This document shows, piece by piece, positions 44,405 through 56,157 of a DNA stretch of 64,000 nt. Position 1 is the stretch's first letter, and every line of letters starts with the position of its first letter. The stretch spans positions 607,886,209 through 607,950,208 of the forward strand of contig NC_081413.1 in NCBI RefSeq assembly GCF_030272615.1, read 5' to 3'. A program made the translations under genes and the position numbers. The stretch comes from Cryptomeria japonica. Taxonomy: Eukaryota; Streptophyta; Pinopsida; Cupressales; Cupressaceae. The notes under the pieces are model-generated. The model was not told the DNA's origin. It did not search any database and was given only the letters and a program-made list of their open reading frames with translations.

Positions 44405-46921
44405 GATTGTTTTCTTTTTGGTTGGAATCTCTCCTTTAATTTTTGTACTTGACATCTTTATGCCCAATTGCTGAACTTACCTTTCACTGTAGTTTTCATG
44501 TCATCTTTTCTTTGCCAAACATTCTTTGCTGCCATCAAATTGTCTTATAATGCTACATGCGACATGCAAATTGTACACCTATAAAGACCTGGTGAGAAAA
44601 GATTTCCTGCAAGGACATTTCTTTTGGCAGATGCCTCTTTGAGGCAGTAACAGTCTATTTCTAGTTAAGCTGCGATTCTTGATGGTGTTTGTTGTTCGAT
44701 CCTTGTTAAGTCCAATGATGATAAGCTCAATAGTTCATGATGCAGTGGTATGTTCAATTTCCAGATGTACCAGTTTATCAAAATACATAAGAATCACTAC
44801 ATTTTGGGTCAAGAGATCATAGTTGCCTTCATAGGCATATTAGGACGTTAAAATGTGATAGGGACCCTAGTTATGCCTTAGCATGGAGCAACTTGGCCAG
44901 AACCCACCCCCTCTCAATCGTTGAAATAATCAGATTTAAGCTGAAGTTCTAAATCTGAGCCTAAAATCAAAAGAAAAACTCATCAATCATTGGCTACACA
45001 TGCCTGTAGATAAGCATGTGGTAATATTTGTCCTCGCAGCTGTGCCGATGAATTTGTTTGGGGACATAAATTCATTGCACAAAAACAGGAGTTCCATAAA
45101 TTTTGAAACGAAAGTATGCATCTCCCACTTGGAAGGGGTGAAAGATGCATTGAACAACTTATTTGATGATGTTTGGACCAAGGCAGTGGTGGGCTCATAG
45201 TTAGAATCTATCATTTATACTGATTGGTGATATATTCCTTTTGTGTATGTATGTATGATTTTTGACATACATCTTCTCCTGGTAGCTCCTCTTCTTGGGA
45301 GCTTCATTGTACATCCTTTGCATTCTCTATATGCATGATACAAATAGTAGAAATGTACAAGTGTGAAAATATTGTGTTCCATTCCATTGTTGTGATTGTG
45401 TTCTTATCAATTGACAATGGGACCTAGTGATGACAACCTCTACATTAAGTCACCTCAATGATTTCTGATATATAACCTTTAAGTCTATTGATCAAGGCTT
45501 TCAACGTTAACCCTACATTAAATCTACTCTCTTTAGTCACTTCCAAACTCTTAGAAGCTATTTTGGTCTTGATGTTTATCTATAAGATACTCCAAAATGC
45601 AACTACAAACTTTTTCTTGCTTAAAGCAATAAACACAATCATATTACCTACTATGAACGTGCAAATTCAAGAAGGAAACTTGAAATGATATCTGGTGAGA
45701 ATATAAATTAATACACAAAGTAACAAGATTAGTACAACCATCCAATAGGTATAATATCCATTAATAAAACAGGTTACAACTACAACCCTCAATACTACAC
45801 GTCATGTACGTAGGCCAATACGCCAATCTACCAAATATGCAATAGTGGAATGATACAATGGTATAATATGTAAGTGAAGTCATTAATCTACTCATGCAAC
45901 TCCCCCAAGCTCTTGCTACATATGGGTAGGGTATTTTAGACCTACACACCAAAGGAAGTCTATCCTCTTCATCCACCAATTTGGCTTGAAGTGTATAAAT
46001 GAATAATCCCATGGCATTATGTTCAAAGATAATTCAAATGATTATATTCTTTAGTTCTTCTCTCTTTTTTGGTCATACAACCAAATCTATAAGCTAGATG
46101 ACTCTACCAAAGCATTCCAATTTTATAATAGACCTCAACAACATCAAGAATGCCTCAAACCAACATACCGACACAACCAAGATTTCTCAACACTACAACA
46201 TATAAGTTCAAACATCAGTAGTCATATAGAATGCAAAGAATGTAGTGTAAAGCACATACCAAAGAAGACATTGACTTCTACACAGGACAACATTCTTAGA
46301 TGTCTCTTAAAACATGCTAAGATCAATTTCCTAATTGTATAGTTAACCAACTAGTTCACATAAGAACAAAGGCAAACTATATCAATCAATAAAGTATGCC
46401 ACTTTAGTAGGTAGTATTAGCTTGCAAGCTTATAAAACATGTCACATGTTTATATTTTAGAGCATCTACCAAATTTAGTGGTGGAAGGTATGTGATAATC
46501 AATAAACATATCATGGATCTTTTGCTAAAATTAGATACTATTGTGGTGTGGCATGCATATAGCGAGAAGAGCAAGTTCAATCCTCCAATGAAACATTTCT
46601 AGGGGCACATTGAACTCTTAGGTCTTAAAACACAAAGTGGAGCAAATGATGTCAAGATGTATCATTTATGACAAGAATAACGAACAATTTGCATCTTAGA
46701 CTCATTATGATACTTAGAATATTTAGGTCTATAAGTTTGAGTTCTCACGAGGCTTGCTAAAGATAGTAGAATACTCAAGTGTTGTAGAAGTGCGAGTTTA
46801 AATTCCCATCAAGCTTACTAGCCACTTAGTATTAATTCAAATAGAGTTATTTAGTCATAACTATTTCAATAATTAAAGGAAAAAATTTATTAATTAATAT
46901 ACATAATTAATTTAGTTAATT
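44405..46921. other. Unassigned intergenic stretch
   Basis: About 2.5 kb with no convincing gene. A 67-codon frame at 45000-45200 overlaps two others of similar length on the other strand and has no recognisable motif. At 46745-46830 a gagtttaaattccc phrase recalls a pol III B box but has no clear A box. Confidence 0.4.
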
Positions 46922-47190
46922 TTTTTTAAATGTCAGGTAAACTTTTTAATGTGATCGGTGGCATTGGCATGACATGCCCTATGGTATCATGTGAAATGCT
47001 TTTGACCCAGAGCTATGAACCAATGAGGTCACAAACAGGGGACATCATCCCCATTTACCAATGTTGAGGCTCAAACTTGTGAGCACATTGGATCAACGAA
47101 GGCACAAGCCTACAATCACAATGGCCTAACAAGGGTTTGAACCTTGTGATCACAACAACATCAACACTATAGGAAGAACCCGTAAATTAG
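46922..47190 (-). mobile_element. tRNA-derived SINE, second copy of the 49240 family
   Basis: On the minus strand GGTTCAAACCC (47133-47143) is a good B box. The body then shares ggggatg...gtcccc and GGTTCATAGCTC with the SINE at 49240-49514. The 3' end is an A-rich tail (poly-T at 46921-46928 on the plus strand). The A box region is degraded. Poorly preserved flanks (atttagtta and aattagtta) may be the target duplication. Confidence 0.5.
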
Positions 47191-47699
47191 TTATTTTAAT
47201 TAATTGATTCAAGCAATTGTTACTTGACACTTTGGATCATATATTTGTCACACTTTGTAATTCAAATATGCTCCACCTTCTCTAGTACATATCTTGTCAA
47301 ATATCACATCTTGACACATACTTTAGCAGCATTGTTAGATAATGACAATAATTCACTTATTGATAAATTCTAAACTACAACATTTGATTAAATCATTGAA
47401 GTCTAATTTAATCATTTTATTTAGTGGACAAGTATATAACGAATATGCCATAGTTCCATAGTTTCATATAGCAAAATAAATCTCCAAAGTTAGGATCCAA
47501 TGTCCAAATCATGAGGGAACAAAAATAATATTAATAGAACCAAGCATAGATAACATGTCAAAAGGAGGGAGATATTAAATCATCTCGCTCTTGATAGAAT
47601 GTTGATGCAAGCATATACCAATATACTAATGAAATGATGAGTAAGTATTGTAACATGTCATCTCAAAATAATGTATCATAAGGATGAAAATTAAAAGAA
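47191..47699. other. Unassigned spacer
   Basis: AT-rich. May be the non-coding 3' part of the gypsy element whose pol remnant follows; no motif seen. Confidence 0.35.
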
Positions 47700-48370
47700 A
47701 AGGGTCCCCTTTGCAAAAGATGTTCTCATCTTCTCAAATGACACCTTGCTTACCAAGCTCCACTCAAAGAACTTTCATCAGTGTGACTATCATAAATGAG
47801 TTTTCCTCCATGTAATCTAAATTCCCACCTAAATCTATATGGAACCCCCATTGGGAATCCACCTACAGACTATGCTAAGTGATCATATGTGAACAATCAT
47901 GTACTTATTTCTTCAACAAAGTAGTATGGAAAACATCATGTATCTTAAAAAAGTGTTGGTGTTAGAGTAAGACAATCAACCATGAGATTAATCTTCTCAA
48001 AGATATCAAATAGATCCACAAACCCAAGAGCCAATTTGAAATCATTTTCAAATTTTGAGTATTTGTGTATCTCATAGAAACAACTTATTTCTTGCTTCAA
48101 GCACTATAGAAAATCTTCTCAACTCTTTTACAATCTATTTCTTCCTTCTATCTCTCTTTGATAATATGAATATATTGACCATGCTACTAAAGCATATTAA
48201 GACTCAAATACCACTTAATTATTTAGAGCATCCCAACCGATTTTGTGATTTCTTTCATGCAAGGCATCAAGTAGATTTATCTTTAATAATGCATAAAAAA
48301 TATTCTATGCAATTTAACATAAGGCACGGATTCTTCCCATCTCTTAAGTTGATTCATACAATATATCCTT
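47700..48370 (-). pseudogene. Gypsy (chromovirus-like) integrase C-terminal remnant
   Basis: The minus strand reads MNQLKRWEE next to the junction with element D. Further on come NDFKLALGFVDLFDIFEKIN (the usual KLAPRF.GPFEIL.RI region), then HFFKIHDVFHTTLLKK and HDCSHM, and a worn end with LDYMEENSFMIVTL. The order and spacing fit the end of a gypsy integrase after the catalytic core. Many stops. Continues the fragment at 51902-53050; the two were separated by element D. Confidence 0.7.
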
Positions 48371-48393
48371 TGCTAGAGCATATTTAGCTATTA

Positions 48394-48981
48394 TTTTTTT
48401 ATTAAAGTAAGCATCAAAACAAGGGTGTTGGCCCTTTATACAACAACTCATAGGCGGCAAAAGAAAGGCAACAAAACAAGGGTACTAACCCAAAACAAAA
48501 CAAGTTCGAACAAGCCATAAACAAGAAGCTAGAAGTTCATTGTCGAAGCTTGCCAAACCAACAACAAACCGAAACCCAACTCAAGAGTGGGGAGCCACAC
48601 CTTGAAACAGAGGAGTTTGGTGGGTGGGGGGGGGACTTTCCCTTCTGCTTGCGACAAACAACAGTCCAGGCAATACTACTATTAGGGACATCAAAAGAAG
48701 AATCAAGCAAGGAGGTCCTTGCAAAGTTTTTGTCTGCAACAACAACAAACTGCTGCAGAACAACTTCACCAGGAGTGGAACGATGTTGCAGAACAGGAGC
48801 AACACGAGTAGGAGCCTTAGGGACAGAGGAGGCCACATCAGTACTAGCGAGGGGGTCAACAGAAGCTTCAACAACAATAAGAGGCACAAACTCATATTGG
48901 GAGGAGTCAGCATCCTCCTGAGAGGAGTCATCCAAATTAGAATCTATAGCATTGGCAACCAAGTGATCAACAATAGCCTTC
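48394..48981 (-). mobile_element. 5'-truncated LINE fragment inside the 5' LTR of element D
   Basis: Flanked by a perfect 9 bp duplication tagctatta (48385-48393 and 48982-48990). The minus strand ends TTTAATAAAAAAA, the A-tail of an L1-type LINE, preceded by gggccaacacccttgttttg, a phrase common at plant LINE 3' ends. It contains a 141-codon open frame (48537-48962) rich in Ser, Val and Pro with no known motif, presumably the C-terminal part of a LINE protein. Confidence 0.75.
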
Positions 48982-49239
48982 TAGCTATTAGTTGATTTTC
49001 TACAACTAGTTATGTTATTTTTTGTTTTTGCTTAAGTTCACTTAGGATTGCATATTTTAGTTGTGCACCTAATTCAACTTTTATGCATTTAGTTTAGTTA
49101 GAGTTGAGCTTTATTTAGCTCCTAATGCTTGCACTTTAGTTCTCCTAAATTTAGCTTTGTGCTTTCTTTATAAGCACCTTATTGTTCAATTGTAATTTAT
49201 TTTGTATTATTTGCATTTGAGTAATATAGTATTCATTTG

Positions 49240-49514
49240 GTCCAAGGGGTTGAGCTTAACTGGTTAAAACATTGGGTTCTCACTGTGGAGACCCAAGTTC
49301 AATTCCCAATAGGGACATCTGAAGTGGAATTCTAAGCTGTGACTCTTGGCCTTCCATAGGATGGGGAAGGTCTTGGGGTCAATCTAATCAAACATAATAA
49401 TAATAATAATTCAAAGATATGTAATGGGGATGGGGCCCCCTACTGTGTCCCCACTGGTTCATAGCTCGAGTTAAAAGCTATTCAGGCTTCGGCCAATTAC
49501 CGATTAAAAAAAAA
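49240..49514 (+). mobile_element. Complete tRNA-derived SINE inside the 5' LTR of element D
   Basis: A box TGAGCTTAACTGG at 49251-49263 and B box AGTTCAATTCC at 49296-49306 form the internal pol III promoter. A unique body with a short TAA run and GGTTCATAGCTC follows, then a terminal run of nine A. Perfect 11 bp target duplications gtattcatttg flank it (49229-49239 and 49515-49525). This is a textbook LINE-mobilised SINE. Confidence 0.92.
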
Positions 49515-49599
49515 GTATTCATTTGTGCAGCTCTTGTTAGTGGAATGTGTTCTTGTTTTCCACTTGATCTTGCAGGTGCTTGTGTTGCAAAATTCAACA

Positions 49600-49612
49600 T
49601 GGTATCAGAGCC
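49600..49612 (+). other. Primer-binding site of element D
   Basis: TGGTATCAGAGCC directly follows the 5' LTR end caaaattcaaca, complementary to initiator methionine tRNA. Confidence 0.92.
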
Positions 49613-51530
49613 TTGATTGGGCAAACCCCTTCTCACGATTTGAGGGTTTTCTTTATTCAAAAGTGTTGCAAGGTCCCAAATTTGCTTCTTTGTGGATCTG
49701 GTTCTAAGCAAGTTTTTTTTTTAAATTTTGGAGCAAAACGAGCATCAACATCACATCTATAGCATCGAAAAACCCTAAGATTGACTATCGCTTCGTCAAA
49801 ATCCGAGCAATTGAAATTTGGGGTCAAATTGGTTGAGCACACATTTTTTGATGTGAGTTTTGGGGGTAGGTGAAAAATGTTGGTCAATTTGGGGCAAAAT
49901 GGATGTCACCATCGTGCTCAGGAGGCTCAAGAACCCTAAATTGCATGTCAATTTTTTGAAATCAGAGATCAAGGAATTCTTTGCTAAAATTTTTCAGAAA
50001 GTTTCTATTTTGGGAAGTTTTCATTTTCAAAGAGTTTCTATTTTTGAAAACTTTTTATTTTTGGAAAATTTTCTTTTTTGGGGTCCCTTCAAGCCTTCCA
50101 AGCTTTTTAAAATAGTCTTCAGTGTTTTGCTCTCAACTTCGTCATACAGAGTCGAAATCAAGAGACTAATATATCATTGGAAAGTTGGTTTAGAGGGCTA
50201 TCTGATTCTATAGGTAGTTTGATCAGATTCTATATCAATTTTCCTTACTGAGCCTCCAAAGTCAACCTTTAGTTTTATGCTTTTGAGACCATATCTTGCA
50301 CATCCAAACTTTGTTTTTTAAGTTCTACATATCGTCGGAAACCTCTCAAAGTCGCCTATTTAGATTAGCTATTAGATTTTCCAGATTTTTTTCTAGGCGA
50401 CTTTTATTCAGTCCTTTTTTTTTCACTTCATGGCTAATTACTTAGTCATTCTGGTTCCTGGAATGTTTTAGTTTGTAGTGGATGGATTTTCTAGGACTAT
50501 AGTACATGTATTTGCAACACTTTGCCCTATTTGCGCATTTTAAGCATCCTTTTCATGCACTTGTTTGATGTAGACACACTAAGATAAAGTTGCACTCTTG
50601 TGTATGGGTTTTGGAGATTTTACACGTTCCATTGTGCCTTATTTTGTACACGCACTTTATTATTAAGTGCCATGGGTGTTGTGTAGTGCCTTTTATTTTT
50701 TGATCACACCTTTTTTTTCGGTGAGTGTCGCTCCACGACAACATTAAATCCTATAGATTCTTGTCCCATGTGTGTGTACATTAGTGGCATACCCTTTTTC
50801 ATTTGTAGGTACTTTCTTGAGCACATTCAGATTCTCCTTCATGCACTTCATGGTGACACACAGTTTCAATGGATTTGTCGTGCCTCTCCCTTTTCAACAT
50901 TATGTGGGAGGTGGGGAGGGGTTCTACTATTGGTGCTAATGCTTCCTTGGTTTCGCTTTGGAGTTAGACACTCTTGCATTCCAGTTTTGTGGAGGCAACC
51001 TTCCATCTTCTATTGATCAGAGTTATTCAGACTATTGGCACCTGTATTTTGACTAGCAGTTTTCTCTTGCATGGTTGAGTAGTGTCGTTGGGTTCACTTA
51101 TGCAGATTCATGTGCCATCTTTATCTTCAACTGAGAGATGTTTTTTCCTTTATTTTCCATCTAATTGTTCAATTAGTGTCATTGGAGGCACTCATGCAAA
51201 TTGTTGTCTTCTTGGTCTTGATCATCATCTTGGTTTTAGAGGAGGTTCTTCATTTAGCACTATAGCAGTTATCATTTGACAATTGTCTACATCTTCTTTG
51301 TGCTTCAAGGATGTTCTTCATGTTTCTATTCTTTTGGGACATTTCCTTGGAGGCTTCTTAGTCCTTCATTCCGCACTTTTGGAGAGGGATTTTTTCCCAC
51401 GTGGGTTTTCTCCTTTTCTCCACTTAGAGAGACTTCATTGATTTGTACACTAGTACTTGATTAGGCCTTTTGTTGTTGGGACCCATTTCTGCATTCATGC
51501 ATTTTTAGTTTTTCTACTCACCTTAAGTTT
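49613..51530 (+). other. Non-coding interior of element D
   Basis: About 1.9 kb with stops in all frames. Early on there are repeated tcaaaatc/gaaccctaa phrases; later it is T-rich. No gag, protease, RT or integrase motif. Confidence 0.7.
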
Positions 51531-51555
51531 CACTTAGGGAGGGGGGGGGGAGGGG
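51531..51555 (+). other. Polypurine tract of element D
   Basis: A purine run of about twenty bases, mostly G (gggaggggggg... to aggggtgtta), ends at the LTR start TGTTAGAG (51556). Confidence 0.8.
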
Positions 51556-51901
51556 TGTTAGAGCATATTTAGCTATTAGTTGCTTTTTAACAACTAGTTA
51601 TGTTTTTTTTCTTTTTTCTTTAAGTTCACTTAGGAGTGCTTATTTTAGTTGTGCACCTAGTTTAAGTTTTATGCATCTAGTTTAGCGAGAGTTGAGCTTT
51701 ATTTAGCTACTCATGCTTGCACTTTAGTTCTCCTAAATTTAGTTCTGTGCTTTCTTTATAAGCACCTCATTATTCAATTGTAATTTATTCTATATTCTTT
51801 TCTTTTGAGTAATATAGCATTCATTTGTGCAGACCTTGTTTGTGGAAGGTGTTCTTGTTTATCATTTGATCTTGCAGGTGCTTGTGTTGCAAAATTCAAC
51901 A
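51556..51901 (+). repeat. 3' LTR of element D
   Basis: 346 bp, TGTTAGAGCATATTTAGC to AAAATTCAACA, intact. It serves as the reference for mapping the two insertions in the 5' copy. Confidence 0.92.
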
Positions 51902-53050
51902 TCCTCAACATATGTTTCATCACCGAATTGAATTTTTGTCTGTCCATTGTGCTCAAGATGATAAGAACTAAACTTCAACTTGGAACCAAATGTTGACATG
52001 AGAGTATCTTAGAGCCTTAGTGAAAAGTTTATACATGTCAAGTATCATCACTTCGGGAGTGCTATATATGAAAATGAATCACCTCTTTGATAAATGTCCT
52101 CTACAAGGTTTGAGCATCATCATTTATCTTTCTTTGAATGGAATGCACAACCTTGGTCAAATTATTTATTACCACTTCGAAAAAATCATATTGACTTCTA
52201 GGCTTAGGTAGTCTAGTAATAAAATGCATGGAGATCAACAACCATTTTTGAAATGACACATCATGTAGATACAACTCTCCACTAGGATCTTTATAATTTT
52301 ATCTTATTCTTTGACACTATAAGAACATAGCCACATATATCTTCATGCTACTCTATAAATACAATTTATTAGGATCAACACAAAATTTAGTTAGTTGTGG
52401 ATGAGAAATATATGGTTCACCGTGAGATTTTCACAAAACAAGATCTCCTAAACCGCTCTTTGCTAGAACCTAGATCCCACATTAGAACCTCAATAACCCA
52501 TGTCTCTCTAAAGAATAATCTAGATATTAATCCATAACACTCTAAATCAACCGGTAAAACTCATTTGATCTTTCAGCCTCTTAACAAACTCTCTAAATTC
52601 CACCCAAAAGTATGGCATATCTATAACGTTATCTTTTTGCTAAGAACATCTACCACTTTGTATTTCTTACCATTGACATAAGAAATATCAATCTTGAAAT
52701 TATTTAAGAAATGTAACTATTTCCTCTAATATGAATTAAAATAAGGTTTGGTAAATAAATATTCAAAACTCTTGTCATATATTTTCAATTGGAATGGTCA
52801 TGAGGAAATATCTTCACACCTTAAGTCCATGAGCCAAAGAAACAAGCTCAAGATATCAAGTAGAATAGTTCTCCTCAGGATTCTTAAGCTTCTTAGAGTC
52901 ATAAACACATACTCTTCCATCTTACATAATTTTGTCTCTAAACCCCTAGAAAGTATATTTAGAGCACTACGACTCTTTCTCTTGTTGCGTCTCCAAATTT
53001 TGAGTGTAACTATCTTCAGTTTCTCATCCAAGATTAGTATTTCTTGATTT
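51902..53050 (-). pseudogene. Gypsy RT end, RNase H and integrase core remnant
   Basis: From 53050 downward the minus strand reads VYDSKKLKNPEENYSTW, then LELVSLAHGLKV (RNase H start), YLFTK, NNFKIDISYVNGKKYKVVDV (the usual ..Y.PGK.NVVADALS), then LISMHFITRLPKPRSQYDFF and VINNLTKVVHSI (integrase core: W.MDF..GLP....YD....VVDRLTK..H), and LEHNGQTK (HPQTDGQTE). Many stops. The sequence continues after element D at 48370 with MNQLKRWEE, the next expected motif, so the two pieces were one integrase gene. The RT catalytic part upstream is missing. Confidence 0.78.
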
Positions 53051-53099
53051 TAGAAAAAAAGTGACCACTTAGGACCCCCTTTTGGTCCCCAATTTCCAT

Positions 53100-53765
53100 G
53101 CATATCCTATTGCAAAAGTGTCAAGTTACTTCTAAAGTGACATTGTTAATGAAGTTTTGTCTTGTTGTAGAAGACTAAACTTTAGAGCAATTACATTAAA
53201 CAAAGGGTGCTACTAATGCAATGAAAGATTTTTGACATGAAGTGCCTTTACAAGCAACATATCCCCATGAATCATCATGTACCCATTCTTAGTGAAGACT
53301 ACCTACACAATCACACCATTCATCTATCTCATAGATAGTACCTTTAAATGTCAAATTTGGGAGTGTAGGTTTCTGAAGATTCATTGATGATCACATTAGA
53401 GAATTTAATCTCAAATTAATTGTGTCTAACAATACTCATAAGATAATTATCACCAAGGTAGATCTTTTCACCATCATAATTCTCATAATCTAAAATTTAT
53501 ACTTGGATTTTATCACCCATGCATGCTCGCATGAATGTATAGCTAGGGTTGCAACAAATGCATTAGATTCATCCAAACTTCATTGCATTCTTTCTTTCTT
53601 GTTCTCCTTGCAATTCTTTTATATGTGGCCTTTCTTGTAATACCTTCACTACTTTACTTTAGATTTACCAAGATACTTCGATCTTTCTTTAAACTTGGAT
53701 TAATATTTTTCCTTTTTCCTTTTATTTTCTATAAGTAGGCAAAACATATTTTAAAAAAGAAAAAA
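53100..53765 (-). pseudogene. Copia gag/protease fragment
   Basis: On the minus strand RYYKKGHI-KNCKENKKE (near 53600-53640) is a damaged zinc knuckle. It is followed after a short linker by HAWVIKS, the position of the copia protease motif WVIDSG, and then KRSTLVIIIL, KFSNVIINES and MMIHGDMLLVKALHVKN, which follow the copia order between protease and integrase. Damaged by stops. It abuts the gypsy RNase H piece, so one of the two was truncated by the other. Confidence 0.5.
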
Positions 53766-55299
53766 AAATCCATCTCAACTCTTCAAGCATCATCTTAGTG
53801 GTACTATTTCCAATGGTAATTAGTAGGTTGTCCCACGAGTCCACAAAAGAACATAAAGAATTCATATGCATATGTTCCTGATTTTAAATATTGTCAAGTA
53901 CTCAATACCTAAGTTCTAATCACCCATCCTCAAATTATATAGATTCTTTCATAGAAAAAAGCTTATTCATTAGGTATTTAAACTACAAGTTGCATATAGT
54001 GGCACTTCAACTAGGGTGCCTAAATTATGTAAGTACATTAATAATTATTTACAAATTAATAAATAAATTAAGCATAAGGATTGAAAGGTGTATACAACCT
54101 ATCCAAATGGTTCACCATAGAGTGTGGAGAAAGATTCAAGAATTAGGAGGATGCATAGAAGTGTCATATAGGCTATTCAATGTCAAAACCTTAGATGACT
54201 AAGTTAGAAAGTGATACAGTTGATGGTTGATAAAATTCTCAAATTTTCAAAATCATCTAGACTTACCCCTTTTATATCAAGGGAGATTTTTTTGGCTCTT
54301 TTTTTAATTACTGATCCAAAATTTAGCTTAGTATTTTAAGGTTGTAGTGTGGTTTATTATTCTTGTTCCCTTTGGATTAAAGGGATTTGTTAGGCTTCAA
54401 ATTGATCCAGATTGGTTTGTATTACATATTAAATATGTAATGTCGTAAATATTAGAAATGTTGATGCGAGTCATGTGATTAGATATTTAGGAAGGTTAAT
54501 TTGAGTGGTTTTACAAGAATATGAGGGTTATATAATTTCATTCTATTTAATGTTAACTTTATCTTTTGAAATATATTATTATTTTTGGTGTGTATCTTTT
54601 GTGATCATTATATGGGTGTATCATTCAAGTTTCTCTACATGTAATTTAGGCAATGAGGCTTGCAATATACTTGACTCTTTAATATTAGGAATAAATCATT
54701 TGTGTGTATTTTTAAGTCCATGATCATCTAAATTAAGCTCATGTTAGTAGCTAATGCTTGAAAATTTAAATATTTAATCTTTAATTGGTTTGTTTTTCTT
54801 CTTATCTGTGTTTCATGAGGTCAAAAGAATATACCTTAGGTTCAAAATTATGATATATTTTTTTAATAAAAGCACAAGCCAAATCCTCGAGGAAAGTAAT
54901 AGAAGCATGTAGAGGTGAATAAAAGCATGTAAGTCCATGAATACTCAAACTTGATGGGACCAACTTAGCAAGCCATTTACATTCATGAAATAAGGTAGCA
55001 CATAACTTAAAAGCATTCTAAATAACATAATATGACACCTTTATCATCATAATTTAAAAAATATAGTGTGATAAATCCACTTGCTATGCACTAATTCAAA
55101 ATATTATGTTCCAAAAGAATGTGTACTTTTGGTTTGAATTTAAAAAAAAAAAATTCAAATATTTACTTATTATAATTAATGCACTTTTTTAGGTGGGCTA
55201 TTTCATTAGTGACATAGTTCTCATAATATAAAATATGATTCTTAGAACATCTAATATTCATGTGTGTATGCATATCACATTTAAGAGTAGAAGAATATG
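53766..55299. other. Unassigned AT-rich stretch
   Basis: No convincing coding region or repeat boundary on either strand. May be the worn remainder of the copia and gypsy fragments to the left. Confidence 0.4.
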
Positions 55300-55935
55300 T
55301 ATAATCATCTAGTGGCACATTATCCTTATATATACTAAGTAAAAGTTGAAAAAGATGCTCATGTTGTTCCTCTTATTTAGGCATGGCTAAATCAAGTGAA
55401 TGATAAAAGGTACTCCACAAGAAACCAAAGATATGTAATGTGAAATCATATATGGATCCAAGTGAGGATGTCCATTAGAAAAAATATCATTGTGATTCAT
55501 AGAAAAATTAATGGGGTCCACAAAGGAAAACTAATGTATATGGGAAAAACCAAATCATCATCTTTATCATAAGAAGATAAATAAATATCACTATGCTCAT
55601 TATGAAACATATCATCAATAGGTCATGACCCAAAATATAGAGAAGAATGATTAGAAAATTCATCTAAATGAGGAACGCATATACCAATTTCACTATGATT
55701 TTCATAGATAAGATGAAGAAAGAGAGGTACAAGTAGGAGAATCTATAATTGAATAAGGAACTTTAGCTCATCAGTATAAATATCTTTTTGGTAGGAGTAA
55801 AGAGTGAAAAAACATCAATATATAAATTATTAGAAACTATCACTAGATCCATACTATCCTTATGTACAATGGGGCTAGAAAAATAAACAATGAAAAGCTC
55901 TTGTCAAATTCATAAAAGAAGCCTTCATCAAACAA
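55300..55935 (-). pseudogene. Possible relative of the gag-like frame of element F
   Basis: The minus strand near 55540-55740 reads IYENHSEIGICVPHLDEF, then FHNEHSDIYLSSYDKDDDLV, with FPIYIS after it. This resembles in style and partly in order the SYDDNLVLPFIHSY part of the 8943 frame. Weak similarity by eye only. Confidence 0.35.
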
Positions 55936-56157
55936 GATGAATCAAGCTATTTTTAGTCTATTATAGTGACATTACATATCCAATGATCAGATATTCAGTC
56001 TAGAACAATAACAGACTGTAAGAGTATATCACTATCCAACTGTCTAAGAAATACTACCATTGTCCTATACAACAACAGTAATTACAAAAATACATCAAAA
56101 TTTCAAATACTAGATCATAATAAAACTATATGTACTATATATGTTTTCTCAGATCTA

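Larger units (their letters stand above)
48371..51901 (+). mobile_element. Small non-autonomous LTR element D, nested in the gypsy integrase
   Basis: 5' LTR 48371-49599 (346 bp once two inner insertions are removed), primer-binding site TGGTATCAGAGCC at 49600-49612, 1,950 bp of non-coding interior, a G-run polypurine tract and 3' LTR 51556-51901. The flanks tcctt (48366-48370) and tcctc (51902-51906) are a 5 bp target duplication with one change. No gag or pol is present, so it must move with borrowed enzymes. The tRNA-Met primer site and short LTR suggest a copia-related, LARD/TRIM-like element. Confidence 0.88.

Noticed and set aside
45000-45200. 67-codon open frame MPVDKHVVIF... as a small gene
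   Set aside because: It overlaps open frames of equal size on the other strand, has no recognisable motif or splice partners, and lies in repeat-like DNA.
48537-48962. 141-codon minus-strand frame as an independent gene
   Set aside because: It lies wholly inside a LINE fragment bounded by a 9 bp target duplication, and is best read as a piece of a LINE protein.
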